Positions 16,192 to 26,375 are shown, counted from the first letter of the stretch. The stretch: DNA of 64,000 nucleotides from Lapidilactobacillus wuchangensis (GCF_003946645.1 NZ_RHOU01000002.1:214488-278487); one strand, 5' to 3'. Program-made: numbers and translations. The notes: a model not told the origin generated them from the letters alone.

Positions 16192-18429
16192 TTAATTGTC
16201 AGTATTCTCAGGCTTCGCAGCGGTTTCCTTGGCATCGTCGTCATGACGGGCTTCGGTAATCTTGATCTGATCGCTATCCATCCGCGCTTCCAATTCCTTG
16301 GTCTTCGGATGATCCAAATAGTAATCAGCCACGCGATCCTCAATTTGCTCTTGGATCACACGCCGTAATGGCCGGGCACCCATGGCTGGGTTGTAACCAA
16401 GATCAACTAAGTTTTCTTTGACAGGTTCAGTCACGTGAATTGACAAGCCTTTATCAGCAATCATCTTGTTGGTATCGACGATCATCAAGTCAACAATCTT
16501 CATTAAGTTTTCCTTAGAAAGGGAATTGAACTCAACGATGTCATCAAACCGGTTCAAGAATTCTGGCTTGAAGAATTCAGTTAATTTATCAACAACTGAG
16601 TGCGTTTCGCCAGAAGCAGCAGCACCGAAGCCAACGTTAGCTTCGACGTCGCCTTGGCCAGCATTAGAGGTCATGATAATAATCGTATCCTTAAAGGAAA
16701 CAGTCCGACCTTGAGAGTCAGTCAAACGACCATCATCAAGAATCTGTAAGAACATATGCATGACGTCGGGATGAGCCTTTTCAATTTCGTCTAGTAAAAC
16801 TAAACTGTAAGGATTCCGCCGAACTTTCTCAGTTAATTGACCAGCTTCTTCATAGCCAACATAGCCAGGAGGTGAACCGATCAATTTCGACACACTGTGT
16901 TTCTCCATGTATTCACTCATATCAAAGCGGATCATGGCATCTTCAGAGCCGAAGAGTTCTAGTGCTAATTGCTTAGCTAATTCAGTTTTACCGACACCAG
17001 TTGGCCCGACAAAGAGGAAGGAACCAATTGGCCGACCGGACTTGTTGAAACCAATCCGATTCCGGCGAATGGCCCGCGCAACTTTATCAACGGCTTGATC
17101 TTGACCAATAACTTTAGATTCCAAATCATTCGACAGATTCTTTAACTGTGCTTGTTCTTGAGCTCTTAATTCACCGACTGGAATATGCGTCTTCTCTTCG
17201 ACAATCTTTTCCATATCTTTTTCGGTGATTTCTGGACGATCGCCAGTACCCTTACTTTGGTTGGACTTCATCTTTTGTAACTTTTCGATTTGGTCACGGA
17301 AGTAAGCTGCCCGCTCATAATCTTCTTGTTGCAAAGCTTCTTGTTTCTGAGTCTCTGCAGATTGTACTTTTTCATCCAAAACTTTAGGGTCAATATCATT
17401 TAAAGTTAAATTCTTCTTAGAACCAGATTCGTCTAAGAGGTCAATGGCCTTATCAGGTAGGAACCGATCTTGAATGTAACGTGCAGATAAAGTAACGGCT
17501 GCTTTAATCGCCGCATCAGAATAATGGACGTGATGGTAATCTTCATAACGGGATTGCAAGCCGTGAAGAATCTTAACGGTTTCTTCGACAGAAGGTTCAT
17601 TAACTGTGACTGGTTGTAACCGCCGCGCTAAAGCTGAATCTTTTTCAATTGTCCGATATTCATTGAGAGTCGTAGCACCAACTAATTGTAGTTCGCCACG
17701 AGCTAAGGCTGGCTTCAAAACATTACCAGCATCCATGCCACCTTCAGCGTTACCAGCGCCGACGATTTCATGAATTTCATCAATAAAGAGGATAATATTA
17801 GGATTCTTTTGTAATTCCTGAATCATTTGTTGCATCCGTTGTTCGAATTGACCACGAACGCCAGTACCTTGAACTAAGGAAACCACATCTAAACGAATAA
17901 TTTCCTTATTTTGTAATTTAGCCGGCACATCGCCATTGACGATTTTCTGGGCTAGACCTTCAACCACGGCAGTTTTACCAACACCAGCCTCACCAATTAA
18001 GACGGGGTTGTTCTTGGTCCGCCGGTTTAAAATTTCGATGACTCGGGCAATTTCATTGTCACGGCCAATCACGGGATCAATTTTACCTTGGCGAGCTTGG
18101 TCAGTAAGGTTAACACCGAATTGAGCTAAGACGCCGTTGCCACGACGGCCGCCGCGACCACCTTGACCAGGCTGTGCTTGTTGCGCCCGTTGTTGCTGTT
18201 GAAAGGCAGCATCATTATTATTAGGTTGTTGTCCCATGGCATTGAAAATGTCGTCGAGACTTGAGAAACCAAAGGGATCTTGGGCCATAGTTGACTCACT
18301 TCCTTGTCCAACTTGATTTTTAAGCTGTTGATAACAATTTTGACAAAGATCAATCTCCCGGCGTTGACCATTAACGGTGGCGTAGAGATGAATCGTTGCT
18401 TCATTCTTATGACAGTTTTGACAGAGCAT
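16192..18429 (-). CDS. clpE: ATP-dependent Clp protease ATP-binding subunit ClpE
   Basis: A 745-residue Hsp100 unfoldase. An N-terminal zinc finger (CQNCHKNE at 3-10 and CQNCYQQ near 29) distinguishes ClpE from ClpC. AAA1 has Walker A GEAGVGKT (~144-151) and the DEIHE box. A UVR-like coiled segment ([18 protein letters not shown]) lies between the AAA modules. AAA2 has GPTGVGKT (~472-479), [12 protein letters not shown] and arginine-finger and sensor motifs ([16 protein letters not shown]). It feeds unfolded proteins to ClpP during heat and protein-folding stress. A near-perfect CtsR operator lies upstream, indicating heat-shock control. Confidence 0.97.
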   Translation of the reverse strand: MLCQNCHKNEATIHLYATVNGQRREIDLCQNCYQQLKNQVGQGSESTMAQDPFGFSSLDDIFNAMGQQPNNNDAAFQQQQRAQQAQPGQGGRGGRRGNGVLAQFGVNLTDQARQGKIDPVIGRDNEIARVIEILNRRTKNNPVLIGEAGVGKTAVVEGLAQKIVNGDVPAKLQNKEIIRLDVVSLVQGTGVRGQFEQRMQQMIQELQKNPNIILFIDEIHEIVGAGNAEGGMDAGNVLKPALARGELQLVGATTLNEYRTIEKDSALARRLQPVTVNEPSVEETVKILHGLQSRYEDYHHVHYSDAAIKAAVTLSARYIQDRFLPDKAIDLLDESGSKKNLTLNDIDPKVLDEKVQSAETQKQEALQQEDYERAAYFRDQIEKLQKMKSNQSKGTGDRPEITEKDMEKIVEEKTHIPVGELRAQEQAQLKNLSNDLESKVIGQDQAVDKVARAIRRNRIGFNKSGRPIGSFLFVGPTGVGKTELAKQLALELFGSEDAMIRFDMSEYMEKHSVSKLIGSPPGYVGYEEAGQLTEKVRRNPYSLVLLDEIEKAHPDVMHMFLQILDDGRLTDSQGRTVSFKDTIIIMTSNAGQGDVEANVGFGAAASGETHSVVDKLTEFFKPEFLNRFDDIVEFNSLSKENLMKIVDLMIVDTNKMIADKGLSIHVTEPVKENLVDLGYNPAMGARPLRRVIQEQIEDRVADYYLDHPKTKELEARMDSDQIKITEARHDDDAKETAAKPENTDN

Positions 18430-18485
18430 TAATTAATCACACCTTTCTGGATGTGTTTCATCGACAAAATCAACTGATCAAAAAG

Positions 18486-18502
18486 TTTGACCTTTTTTGA
18501 CC
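18486..18502. promoter_or_regulatory. CtsR operator upstream of clpE
   Basis: On the minus strand GGTCAAAAAAGGTCAAA is a tandem heptad repeat with 3-bp spacing that matches the CtsR box. It is centred about 65 bp upstream of the clpE start, so CtsR should repress clpE until heat stress. Confidence 0.9.
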
Positions 18503-18655
18503 TTGTGCCATCATTATAGCTTTAGCACTCTATCGAGGCAAGTGCTAAGACTTGTAATTTTGAACAAATTTTTTTAAACTTTAATCAGCAGGTTGAACAA
18601 GGACCTGCTCAATTAATTCTTATTTTAACTTTTTTTATAGTAAAGGGGCAAAGAA

Positions 18656-18850
18656 ATGGCTTTGAATTATCACCAGCTGATTGACGATTTAATCAATGGT
18701 AAAATTAACGAGCTTTCCGTGCCACCAGCCGATTTCATGGCCTTTCGTGACATCTGGCAGGATCTGCCACAGCGGACGGAAATTGTTGGGAATGCACAAC
18801 GAAATGGGACCATCATCTACCACTTCAATGTAAGCGGTAACCATCAGTGA
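18656..18850 (+). CDS. Hypothetical protein, 64 aa
   Basis: A short soluble protein (MALNYHQLIDDLINGKINEL, ending HFNVSGNHQ). It is preceded by an AAAGGGG ribosome binding site at good spacing. It has a helical N-terminal half and strand-like C-terminal half, and no Cys or membrane segment. It lies between clpE and ptsH, 160 bp ahead of ptsH. I cannot assign a function. Confidence 0.6.
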   Translation: MALNYHQLIDDLINGKINELSVPPADFMAFRDIWQDLPQRTEIVGNAQRNGTIIYHFNVSGNHQ

Positions 18851-19013
18851 TAAAGCAGAATTTCGCGGTTTGATTATACGAAAATTCTTGTAGTCTGTGG
18901 CAAAAAATGGTAGCATTTAACTTGAAGCAAACAGTACCGTTTAATATACTGTTTAGCAGTTGGATCTGATATGACCCAACCAAAATTTTTTAATTAAAAG
19001 GAGCTCATTTATC

Positions 19014-19280
19014 ATGGAAAAACGCGATTTTCACATTATTGCTGAAACTGGTATTCACGCACGTCCAGCAACTCTCTTAGTTCAAACAGCAAGCAAGTTC
19101 AACTCTGACATCAACCTTGAATACAAAGGCAAATCAGTTAACTTGAAATCAATCATGGGCGTTATGTCACTTGGTGTTGGCCAAGGTGCTGACGTGACAA
19201 TTTCTGCTGAAGGTTCTGACGAAGCTGATGCAATCAACGCTATCGAAGAAACAATGAAGAAAGAAGGACTTTGCGACTAA
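19014..19280 (+). CDS. ptsH: Phosphocarrier protein HPr
   Basis: An 88-residue PTS phosphocarrier. His15 in GIHARPATL accepts phosphate from EI. Ser46 in [13 protein letters not shown] is the HPr kinase site that makes HPr-Ser-P, the CcpA co-repressor. It therefore serves both sugar import and catabolite control, including the cre site at 3177. The ribosome binding site is AAAGGAG. Its stop overlaps the ptsI start by one base (TAATG). Confidence 0.98.
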   Translation: MEKRDFHIIAETGIHARPATLLVQTASKFNSDINLEYKGKSVNLKSIMGVMSLGVGQGADVTISAEGSDEADAINAIEETMKKEGLCD

Positions 19281-20998
19281 TGACTAAGACCTTGAAAGGG
19301 ATTGCGGCTAGTGATGGTGTTGCAATTGCCAAAGCCTATCTCCTTGTTCAACCTGATCTGTCATTCTCAAAGTCTGCTGTTGATGATGTAAACAAAGAAA
19401 CTGATCGTTTGCAGAACGCCATCGACAAATCTAATTCTGAGTTACAACAAATTCGTGATATTGCTGCCAAAAGCTTGGGTGAAGAAGAAGCCCAAGTTTT
19501 TGATGCGCATATGATGATTTTGGCAGACCCCGAATTCACTGGTGCCGTCAAGCAAAAGATCGAAGAAGAAAAGGTCAATGCTGAATCAGCATTGGACGAA
19601 GTGTCGACAACCTTCATTAAAATGTTCGAGGCAATGACAGATAATCCTTACATGCAAGAACGAGCTGCTGATGTTCGCGATGTTACTAAGCGGATCATGG
19701 CTCACTTGCTCGGGGTTACTTTGCCTAATCCTGCTTTGATCAATGAAGAAGTTATTATTGTGGCACATGATTTGACGCCGAGCGACACTGCTCAGTTGAA
19801 TAAGAAGTACGTTAAGGCATTTGTTACTGATATTGGTGGACGGACAGCGCACTCAGCTATTATGGCTCGGTCGTTGGAAATTCCTGCAATTGTCGGAACA
19901 GATACTGTTACTAAAGATATTAAAGAAGGCCAAAAAGTCATCGTTGATGGCAATACTGGTGATATCGTGGTGGATCCAACTGACGCTGATGTTGAGAAAT
20001 ATCAGAATTTAGCTAAAGAATATGCCGCTCAAAAAGCAGAATGGGCTAAGCTTCGTAATGAAGCAACTATGACTGCTGATGGCAAGCATTTTGAATTAGC
20101 TGCTAATATTGGGACGCCTAAAGATTTAACTGGTGTGTTAGATAACGGTGCTGAGGCGGTTGGTTTATATCGGACTGAATTCTTATACATGGATTCTGCT
20201 GAATTACCAACTGAAGATGACCAATTTGAAGCATACAAGAACGTTATTGAAGGTATGAACGGCAAGCCAGTTGTAGTTCGGACCATGGATATTGGTGGCG
20301 ACAAGCATTTACCATACTTGCCATTACCAGAAGAAATGAATCCGTTCCTAGGCTACCGGGCAATTCGGATTAGCTTGGATCGACAAGATATTTTCCGGAC
20401 TCAATTACGGGCTTTATTACGAGCTTCAGCCTTCGGTCATTTGCGGATTATGTTCCCAATGATTGCAACTTTACAAGAATTCCGTCAGGCGAAATCAATC
20501 CTTCTTGAAGAAGAAAAGAAATTAGTTGCTGATGGCGTTAAAGTTGGTAAGTTCGAAGTTGGGATTATGATTGAAATTCCTGCTGCTGCTGTTTTGGCTG
20601 ACCAATTTGCTAAAGAAGTTGACTTCTTCAGTATTGGGACCAACGATTTGATCCAATATTCCATGGCCGCTGACCGTGGTAACGAGCATGTTTCTTACTT
20701 GTATCAACCATACAACCCATCTATTTTGCGCTTAGTCAAGCATGTGATTGAATCTGCGCATAAAGAAGGCAAGTGGGCTGGTATGTGTGGTGAAGCTGCC
20801 GGTGATCCAATCATGGTGCCACTATTAGTCGGCTTAGGTCTTGATGAGTTCTCAATGAGTGCAACTTCAATCTTGAAGGTACGTTCATTAATGAAGCGTC
20901 TCGATACTAAAGAAATGGCTAAGCTAGCTGAAAAAGCTGTTACTGAATCATTAACTAACGACGATAATATCAAGTTAGTTAAAGACAATGTTAAATAG
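19280..20998 (+). CDS. ptsI: PTS enzyme I (PEP-protein phosphotransferase)
   Basis: A 572-residue enzyme I that takes phosphate from PEP and gives it to HPr. The phosphohistidine motif [14 protein letters not shown] lies near residue 185. The PEP-binding TIM barrel contains [23 protein letters not shown], the [26 protein letters not shown] region in two parts, and the active-site Cys in [10 protein letters not shown] choose the ATG at 19280, which overlaps the ptsH stop, over an upstream TTG. Confidence 0.98.
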   Translation: MTKTLKGIAASDGVAIAKAYLLVQPDLSFSKSAVDDVNKETDRLQNAIDKSNSELQQIRDIAAKSLGEEEAQVFDAHMMILADPEFTGAVKQKIEEEKVNAESALDEVSTTFIKMFEAMTDNPYMQERAADVRDVTKRIMAHLLGVTLPNPALINEEVIIVAHDLTPSDTAQLNKKYVKAFVTDIGGRTAHSAIMARSLEIPAIVGTDTVTKDIKEGQKVIVDGNTGDIVVDPTDADVEKYQNLAKEYAAQKAEWAKLRNEATMTADGKHFELAANIGTPKDLTGVLDNGAEAVGLYRTEFLYMDSAELPTEDDQFEAYKNVIEGMNGKPVVVRTMDIGGDKHLPYLPLPEEMNPFLGYRAIRISLDRQDIFRTQLRALLRASAFGHLRIMFPMIATLQEFRQAKSILLEEEKKLVADGVKVGKFEVGIMIEIPAAAVLADQFAKEVDFFSIGTNDLIQYSMAADRGNEHVSYLYQPYNPSILRLVKHVIESAHKEGKWAGMCGEAAGDPIMVPLLVGLGLDEFSMSATSILKVRSLMKRLDTKEMAKLAEKAVTESLTNDDNIKLVKDNVK

Positions 20999-21012
20999 TT
21001 GAATAAAGTATA

Positions 21013-21050
21013 AAAGTGCTAAGAGATTTTTCTCTTAGCGCTTTTTTTGT
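21013..21050 (+). terminator. Terminator of ptsHI
   Basis: AAAGTGCTAAGAGA-TTTT-TCTCTTAGCGCTTTTTTT is a 13-bp stem and T run 14 bp after the stop. Confidence 0.9.
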
Positions 21051-21096
21051 TTTTAAAATGTTATTTCGGTAAGCCCAAAAACCTTGGTGTAATTGG

Positions 21097-21150
21097 CAAA
21101 ACAGAATTCTGTCTGACGCCATTTCGTCTGGAGTTGAGGTGATGTACTTC
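21097..21150 (-). repeat. Internally deleted structured repeat K
   Basis: The sequence joins the outer 3' flank (ACAGAATTCTGTCTGAC) directly to the outer 5' flank (ATTTCGTCTGGAGTTGAGG, reversed). The whole hairpin core of a minus-strand copy is missing. Homology to copy I continues to the right through 21280, including a hairpin. Confidence 0.55.
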
Positions 21151-21233
21151 AATTATGTTAATGATTGTGGTAATTGTAGTGGGCTTAATCAACTTGATTT
21201 CAATCGTTGGCATAACAGAATAGTAATCGCGCC

Positions 21234-21282
21234 CGTCTGACAGTTTCCGGTTTAATTCCACAGAAAGTTTGTCAAATAGTTT
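21234..21282. terminator. Terminator-like hairpin between K and D
   Basis: Arms CTGACA and TTTGTCA surround a GTTTCCGGTTTAATTCCA-like apical part shared with the hairpin at 34541, followed by TTTTTTT. Confidence 0.5.
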
Positions 21283-21403
21283 TTTTATTAGTTTACTTCA
21301 ATGTGCTTTTCTAAATATCGGTGCTGTTTAATTCAATTCGGTGGTTGCTTGGCGATTAGTAGCCAGCTTCACCAGTAATGCCTTGATATCGACCAAATCT
21401 AAA

Positions 21404-21580
21404 GTGGCATGAACTAACTCAAAACGCAGTGGAGGCCGCCGGGTTGTCAGCCGCCAAATTCTTCTTGCTGCTTTAGCAGTTAGAAGAAGGCTTGTATTTG
21501 AGATTGTTGCGCAGCAATAAGCTCAAATCAACGCCGGCAGCGTTCCACAATCCGCCGGCTGCAACGGAGTTATCTGCTAC
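21404..21580 (+). repeat. Structured intergenic repeat, copy D (subtype 1)
   Basis: The outer pairs GTGGCA/TGCTAC and AACTC/GAGTT and the stem GGCCGCCGGGTTGT with ACAATCCGCCGGCT (one C-C, one G-T) enclose two hairpins. These are TTCTTCTTGCTGC-TTTA-GCAGTTAGAAGAA (fixed T-T, one G-T) and ATTTGAGATTGTTGC / GCAATAAGCTCAAAT (fixed A-G). It is homologous to copy H over about 200 nt. Confidence 0.85.
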
Positions 21581-21601
21581 TCTGCCTAAAACTTGTTCGA
21601 C

Positions 21602-21656
21602 TTCAAATCGATGGTCATAGTGTTCCACGCCCTCAGAATCGCTGGGCCCCTGCCGT
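21602..21656 (+). repeat. Structured repeat fragment D' (long-stem subtype 3' end)
   Basis: TTCAAATCGATGG, GTTCCACGCC and AATCGCT-GGGCCCCTGCCG match the 3' end of copy C. The 5' half is missing. Confidence 0.6.
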
Positions 21657-21725
21657 TACCACCTAAGGAGCACCCTGGTTTTAATAAGGACTTTTTGGAA
21701 AAAAAAACTATTTGTGGTTAAAGTT

Positions 21726-21784
21726 TACAAATGTCGATAAAACGAAACAAAAGCATTGACAAAGATAATTTACAATTGTAAACT
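21726..21784 (+). promoter_or_regulatory. copYB promoter with cop boxes
   Basis: The -35 TTGACA (21756-21761) and -10 TAAACT (21779-21784) have 17-bp spacing. A perfect cop box TACAATTGTA (21771-21780) overlaps the -10, and a weaker one, TACAAATGTC (21726-21735), lies upstream. CopY binding would block RNA polymerase until copper is present. Confidence 0.85.
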
Positions 21785-21814
21785 TTAGTCATGAAAACAA
21801 AGGAGTCGATCAAG

Positions 21815-22288
21815 ATGGCACAAACAAAAAATAACAATCGTGAGATTACAGCATCAGAATGGGAAGTCATGCGAATTGTTTGGACATTATCAGGAGCGAC
21901 TAGCCATCAATTAATTGAATCTTTAAGTGAAAAGATGGCCTGGCAAGAATCCACCATTAAAACTTTAATTCGCCGGCTCGAAGAAAAAGGTTTTTTAAAC
22001 CGTGAAGGGGCTAGCCGACCGTTCCGTTATCAAGCAACTTTATCAGAGCAAGAAGGTATTAATTTACAAGTTGACCGTTTATTTGATAATCTATGTGCAA
22101 TGCACATTGGCCCAACGTTGATTCGTCTAGTCCAGCAACATGAATTAAGTCAAGCTGACTTGGCGACGCTGGCGTCAACAATTACTGAAAAAGCGCCAAC
22201 AGCACCAGAAACAGTACCTTGTAATTGCTTAACTAATTGTCAAATGACTGAAAATAATGGGGGATGTCAACATGACGAAGCAAAATAA
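21815..22288 (+). CDS. copY: CopY/TcrY-family copper-responsive repressor
   Basis: A 157-residue repressor. The N-terminal BlaI/MecI-type winged helix (ITASEWEVMRIVWTLSGATS, then STIKTLIRRLEEKGFL) covers residues 8-75. The C-terminus carries Cys residues in C-N-C-x4-C followed by a fourth Cys 9 residues later, close to the CxCxxxxCxC Zn/Cu site of CopY but with the last pair split. Copper displaces zinc and releases the repressor from the cop boxes. The start at 21815 is set by AAAGGAG; an upstream in-frame ATG overlaps the promoter. It overlaps copB by 17 bp. Confidence 0.92.
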   Translation: MAQTKNNNREITASEWEVMRIVWTLSGATSHQLIESLSEKMAWQESTIKTLIRRLEEKGFLNREGASRPFRYQATLSEQEGINLQVDRLFDNLCAMHIGPTLIRLVQQHELSQADLATLASTITEKAPTAPETVPCNCLTNCQMTENNGGCQHDEAK

Positions 22289-24398
22289 GCAACAAGATAT
22301 GGCTGGGATGGATCAAATGCAGATGCATGATCATCAGGCCATGACCGATGAACAAATGTCAGGAATGGATCACAGCCAAATGAACCATGATTCATCAGAA
22401 ATGTCGGGGGACATGATGATGCATGGTGGCCATATGATGCATATGGGTAATTTGAAAAAGAAATTCTGGATTTCCGTTATTTTTGCGATTCCAGTTTTAT
22501 TGTTCTCAACTCTGATGGGCTTGAATCGCACATTGTTACCAACATTTCCCGGTTCTGATTGGTTAGTTTTAATTGCTGCGTCGGTCTTATTCTTTTATGG
22601 GGGCTGGCCGTTCTTAAATGGCGCCTATTATGAATTGAAAGAACGTAAGCCAGCAATGATGACCTTGATTGCTTTAGGGACCTCAGTGGCTTATTTTTAT
22701 AGCTTATATGCCTTTGTGCAACGGACGATCTTCCATAATCAACATGTGATGGATTTCTTCATGGAATTGGCGACCTTGATCTTAATTATGCTATTAGGCC
22801 ACTGGATGGAAATGAATGCGATCACCAGTGCCGGCAGTGCCTTACAAAAAATGGCCCAGTTATTACCTGGTCAAGCCCATGTTCAGCAGGCTGATGGCAA
22901 AGTAGTTGATCGGCCTTTATCAGCAGTCAAAGTTGGCGATCTGTTAGTCGTTCGTGGTGGTGAAGCAATGCCCGCCGATGGTCAAATCGTTACTGGGACC
23001 AGTCAAGTCAATGAATCCTTAGTCACTGGTGAATCACGGGCCATTGCTAAAAAAGTCGACGATCAAGTCATCGGTGGTTCCACTAACGGCGATGGCGTAC
23101 TGACAGTCAAAGTCACCGGGACTGGCGAAAGTGGTTATTTAGCGCAAGTTATGAAATTAATCAGCCACGCCCAAAATGATAAATCTCGTTCGGAAACAAT
23201 TGCTGATAAAGTGGCTGGTTGGTTATTTTATTTAGCTTTAATTTTTGGGATCGGTGCCTTGATCTTTTGGTGGATCAATGCTGACTTTGCCATTGCTTTG
23301 GAACGAATGGTTACCGTCTTAGTTATTGCCTGCCCGCACGCACTAGGTTTGGCCGTACCATTAGTTGTTGCGCGGAGTACTTCAATTGCCGCGGCCAATG
23401 GTTTATTAATTCAAGAACGGCAGGCAATTGAAAATGCGAAAACAATTACGCACGTGTTCATGGATAAAACTGGGACTTTGACAGAAGGTAAGTTTACCTT
23501 GAACGAAATTCATAGTTACCAAGCTAACCTAAGTGATCAAGAAGCTTTGACCATAGTTGCCGCTTTGGAACAGCACAGTAGTCATCCAATTGCGACAGGT
23601 GTCATGTCAGCTGCCAAGAAGCAACAATTGACTTTACCCGAAGCTGCAGATGTCCAGACGATTAAGGGCGTTGGTTTGACCGGGACAATCGCTGGCAAAA
23701 AATATGCGATTGTGACGGCTAACTATTTACAAACGCAAAAGATTCAATATGACCAAGCCGAATTTACTACTTTAGCGGGCCAAGGTAATAGTGTTAGTTA
23801 CTTGTTACAAGACCAAACTGTTTTAGCAATTTTTGGCGCCGGTGACCAAATTAAACCTTCAGCGAAAACATTTATTGCTTCGTTGCAGAAAATGAATATT
23901 ACGCCGGTCATGTTGACTGGTGATAATGAAGCAACAGCGGCTAAAGTTGCGGCTAGCTTAGGTGTTACTGAATATCGGGCGCATTTATTGCCAGAAGACA
24001 AGGAAAAAGTTGTTCACGAGTATCAAAGTCAAGGCCATCACGTGATGATGGTCGGTGATGGGGTTAACGATGCACCAGCATTAGTTCGAGCTGATATTGG
24101 TGTGGCGATTGGCGCTGGGACTGACGTGGCCATTGATGCTGCCGATGTTATTCTAGTCCATAGTGATCCAGCCGATATTTTAAACTTCCTGAATTTGGCC
24201 CGGGCGACTAATCGGAAAATGGTTGAAAACCTGTGGTGGGGTGCCGGTTATAATATTGTCACTATTCCACTGGCAGCCGGGGTATTAGCCTCAGCCGGGA
24301 TTATTTTACAACCAGCCTTAGGGGCAGTAATCATGTCACTCTCCACGGTTGTGGTCGCTTTAAACGCGATGACCCTACACTTGAAACGAGCTAATTAA
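22272..24398 (+). CDS. copB: Copper-translocating P-type ATPase, CopB type
   Basis: A 708-residue P1B ATPase. The first ~55 residues are Met/His/Asp-rich (MHDHQAM, MDHSQMNH, MMMHGGHMMHM) and bind copper in place of a CxxC domain. The transmembrane metal motif is CPH (ACPHALGLAVP), typical of CopB exporters, not CPC. Other marks are the TGES actuator loop, DKTGT phosphorylation site, SHPIATG, TGDN and VGDGVNDAP. It pumps copper (probably Cu+ or Cu2+) or silver out of the cell. No copZ chaperone or CopA partner is present. It is translationally coupled to copY. Confidence 0.94.
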   Translation: MTKQNKQQDMAGMDQMQMHDHQAMTDEQMSGMDHSQMNHDSSEMSGDMMMHGGHMMHMGNLKKKFWISVIFAIPVLLFSTLMGLNRTLLPTFPGSDWLVLIAASVLFFYGGWPFLNGAYYELKERKPAMMTLIALGTSVAYFYSLYAFVQRTIFHNQHVMDFFMELATLILIMLLGHWMEMNAITSAGSALQKMAQLLPGQAHVQQADGKVVDRPLSAVKVGDLLVVRGGEAMPADGQIVTGTSQVNESLVTGESRAIAKKVDDQVIGGSTNGDGVLTVKVTGTGESGYLAQVMKLISHAQNDKSRSETIADKVAGWLFYLALIFGIGALIFWWINADFAIALERMVTVLVIACPHALGLAVPLVVARSTSIAAANGLLIQERQAIENAKTITHVFMDKTGTLTEGKFTLNEIHSYQANLSDQEALTIVAALEQHSSHPIATGVMSAAKKQQLTLPEAADVQTIKGVGLTGTIAGKKYAIVTANYLQTQKIQYDQAEFTTLAGQGNSVSYLLQDQTVLAIFGAGDQIKPSAKTFIASLQKMNITPVMLTGDNEATAAKVAASLGVTEYRAHLLPEDKEKVVHEYQSQGHHVMMVGDGVNDAPALVRADIGVAIGAGTDVAIDAADVILVHSDPADILNFLNLARATNRKMVENLWWGAGYNIVTIPLAAGVLASAGIILQPALGAVIMSLSTVVVALNAMTLHLKRAN

Positions 24399-24457
24399 GA
24401 CCGTTAACAGAAATTACCGCTTCGGTTTAATAGCGCATTAATCAAATCATCAAATTA

Positions 24458-24512
24458 AAATAGCCTGTTTAACAGTTCAGTATATCTAAGAACTTGTTAA
24501 ACAGGCTATTCA
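24458..24512. terminator. Bidirectional terminator between copB and the TetR gene
   Basis: AATAGCCTGTTTAACA and TGTTAAACAGGCTATT arms with an inner GTTC/GAAC pair form a strong stem between convergent genes. It belongs to the AATAGCCTGTTT hairpin family. Confidence 0.85.
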
Positions 24513-24563
24513 TTTGCGGTTAATTAGTTGGCGCTACCAGTGGCGGTTGCTGGAACAGTTGCC

Positions 24564-25157
24564 TTAATGGGTTTTCTCAATCACGATATTGGCCTCAAGA
24601 ATTCCAGTCAAGACGGTTTTAGCATCGCGACGAACAGTTGCACTATCAATATTAGCAGCTTGAGCCTCACTCATGAAAGCCCAGAGACTGTTACAAATAA
24701 AGCCACTCACTTGTTTGATCGAATATTTCGGCGTGATGATCTGGTGCCGATGGATGATCACTTGCTCCACATTACGAACGATGTAACTATAAAACATATA
24801 ATATAAATAAGGATTTTTATCGATCGTTGTGTCAGATAAAAGCGACATATTTTCGTTGTACAAATTCAGAATACAATCTAGTAAGTTACAAAACGTCTGA
24901 ATGGTTTCATTTTCAGGGTTGTTGGCTTGTTGTTGCTGGCGATAATCGCGAGTCGCGCTGATCAACATTTCCGCAAACATTTCATCGACTAATGCGAATT
25001 TATCTTTATAATGAGCGTAAAAAGTAATCCGACTAATATCGGACTTTTGACATAATTCAGTTACGGTTATTTGTTCGAAGGGTTTGTCCACTAAGAGCTC
25101 AATCAGGGATTGCTTCAGATAATGCTTGGTTTTTCGAATACGTTTGTCTTCTGCCAT
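24564..25157 (-). CDS. TetR/AcrR-family transcriptional regulator
   Basis: A 197-residue regulator. The N-terminal helix-turn-helix (KTKHYLKQSLIELLVDKPFEQITV, then CQKSDISRITFYAHYKDKFALVDEMF) spans residues 10-58 and is classic TetR. The helical C-terminus is of the DhaS/YxbF-like kind, with no recognisable ligand motif. It is divergent from the DegV gene across ~140 bp, and a small inverted repeat CATAA-ATG-TTATG (25229-25241) lies in that gap, so it may control itself and degV. Confidence 0.88.
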   Translation of the reverse strand: MAEDKRIRKTKHYLKQSLIELLVDKPFEQITVTELCQKSDISRITFYAHYKDKFALVDEMFAEMLISATRDYRQQQQANNPENETIQTFCNLLDCILNLYNENMSLLSDTTIDKNPYLYYMFYSYIVRNVEQVIIHRHQIITPKYSIKQVSGFICNSLWAFMSEAQAANIDSATVRRDAKTVLTGILEANIVIEKTH

Positions 25158-25296
25158 TGGTTATACACTTCGCTATTCTTGTATAGGTAACTAACTAATC
25201 TAAGAAAATGTAAATTGTATCGTTTTCACATAAATGTTATGATTTTAACGCGTGTTATATTATCTGTCAAATTGTCAGTTATTTCTGGAGGTCGCT

Positions 25297-26184
25297 ATGC
25301 AAAACTATATTTTAAGTTGTTGTTCAACTGCTGATTTAAGCGCTGAACATTTCGAAAAAATGGATATTCACTATGTTTGTTTCCATTTTTCTTTAGATGG
25401 TAAACAATATTTAGATGATTTGGGGCATTCGATTTCTTTTAAAGATTTTTATGGTGCGATGGCTAACGGTGCTGCTACTGCAACTTCTCAAGTCAATGTT
25501 GAAGAATTTGTCGATTACTTTACGCCGTTCTTGGAAGCTGGGCAGGATATCTTACATGTGTCGCTTTCATCTGGCTTATCTGGCGTGATCAACTCGGCTA
25601 ATATTGCCAAGGGGATTTTAGCAGACCGTTTCCCAGATCGGAAGATTTATATTGTCGATTCCTTGGGCGCTTCAGCGGGTTACGGCTTAATTATGAATAC
25701 GCTAGCTGAGAAAAAGGCTGCCGGAATGGATATTGATAGCCTACATGAGTGGGTTGAAGCTCATAAATTAAATATGAATCATTGGTTCTTCTCCACAACT
25801 TTAGAGTACTACATCAAGGGCGGTCGAATTTCGAAAACAGCTGGTTTCGTTGGCTCATTATTAGGTATTTGCCCTTTGCTAAATATGGATGCTAACGGTA
25901 AATTAATTCCACGGGAGAAAATTCGCGGTAAGAAACGAGTTATCAAAAAGATTGTCGACCGGATGGCGGAACATGCTGAAGATGGTCTTGATTACAGCGG
26001 CAGATGTTATATTTCTAATGCCGATTGTTATGAAGATGCACGGGCGGTCGCCGATTTAGTGGAAGCTCGTTTCAAAAAATTAGCTGGGCCAGTGGAAATC
26101 AACCACGTCGGCACAACCATTGGTAGTCATACTGGTCCTGGTACAGTTGCCTTGTTCTTCTGGGGCGATAGTCGCCAAGATTAA
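25297..26184 (+). CDS. DegV-family fatty-acid-binding protein
   Basis: A 295-residue two-domain protein. The N-terminal DegV domain includes the segment ATATSQVNVEEFVDYF (the usual P-T/S-x-S-Q motif), the HVSLSSGLSGVINSANIA loop that binds the lipid carboxylate, and VDSLGASAGYGL. The C-terminal half contains NHWFFSTTLEYYIKGGRIS and GSHTGPGTVALFFWG. Such proteins (FakB class) hold a fatty acid for phosphorylation by FakA. The start at 25297 follows CTGGAGG. The fatty acid specificity is not readable. Confidence 0.92.
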   Translation: MQNYILSCCSTADLSAEHFEKMDIHYVCFHFSLDGKQYLDDLGHSISFKDFYGAMANGAATATSQVNVEEFVDYFTPFLEAGQDILHVSLSSGLSGVINSANIAKGILADRFPDRKIYIVDSLGASAGYGLIMNTLAEKKAAGMDIDSLHEWVEAHKLNMNHWFFSTTLEYYIKGGRISKTAGFVGSLLGICPLLNMDANGKLIPREKIRGKKRVIKKIVDRMAEHAEDGLDYSGRCYISNADCYEDARAVADLVEARFKKLAGPVEINHVGTTIGSHTGPGTVALFFWGDSRQD

Positions 26185-26194
26185 TTAGAAAATC

Positions 26195-26232
26195 AAAGAT
26201 CTGTCAACCAATTTTGGTCGGCAGATTTTTTG
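26195..26232 (+). terminator. Terminator of degV
   Basis: AAAGATCTGTCAACCA / TGGTCGGCAGATTTTTT stem-loop with a T run shortly after the stop. Confidence 0.8.
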
Positions 26233-26299
26233 TATCTTGCTGCGGTTATTTTACAAAGACTTTCGCGAGAATGAGATTAATTAATGTCGCAGCCTATAT

Positions 26300-26335
26300 T
26301 AGGTAACGGCAGGGGAGACAGCGATTTTGTGGGTA
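26300..26335 (-). repeat. Structured repeat fragment E'
   Basis: GGTAACGGCAGGGG and ACAGCGATTTTG match, in reverse, the 3' closing strand of copy C and fragment D'. The rest is gone. Confidence 0.45.
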
Positions 26336-26375
26336 TGAAACTAATATGGTGCCAAGACTTCCCCAATTAGAGGTA

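Noticed and set aside
24528-24806. 92-residue plus-strand ORF
   Set aside because: It is the antisense shadow of the TetR-family gene.
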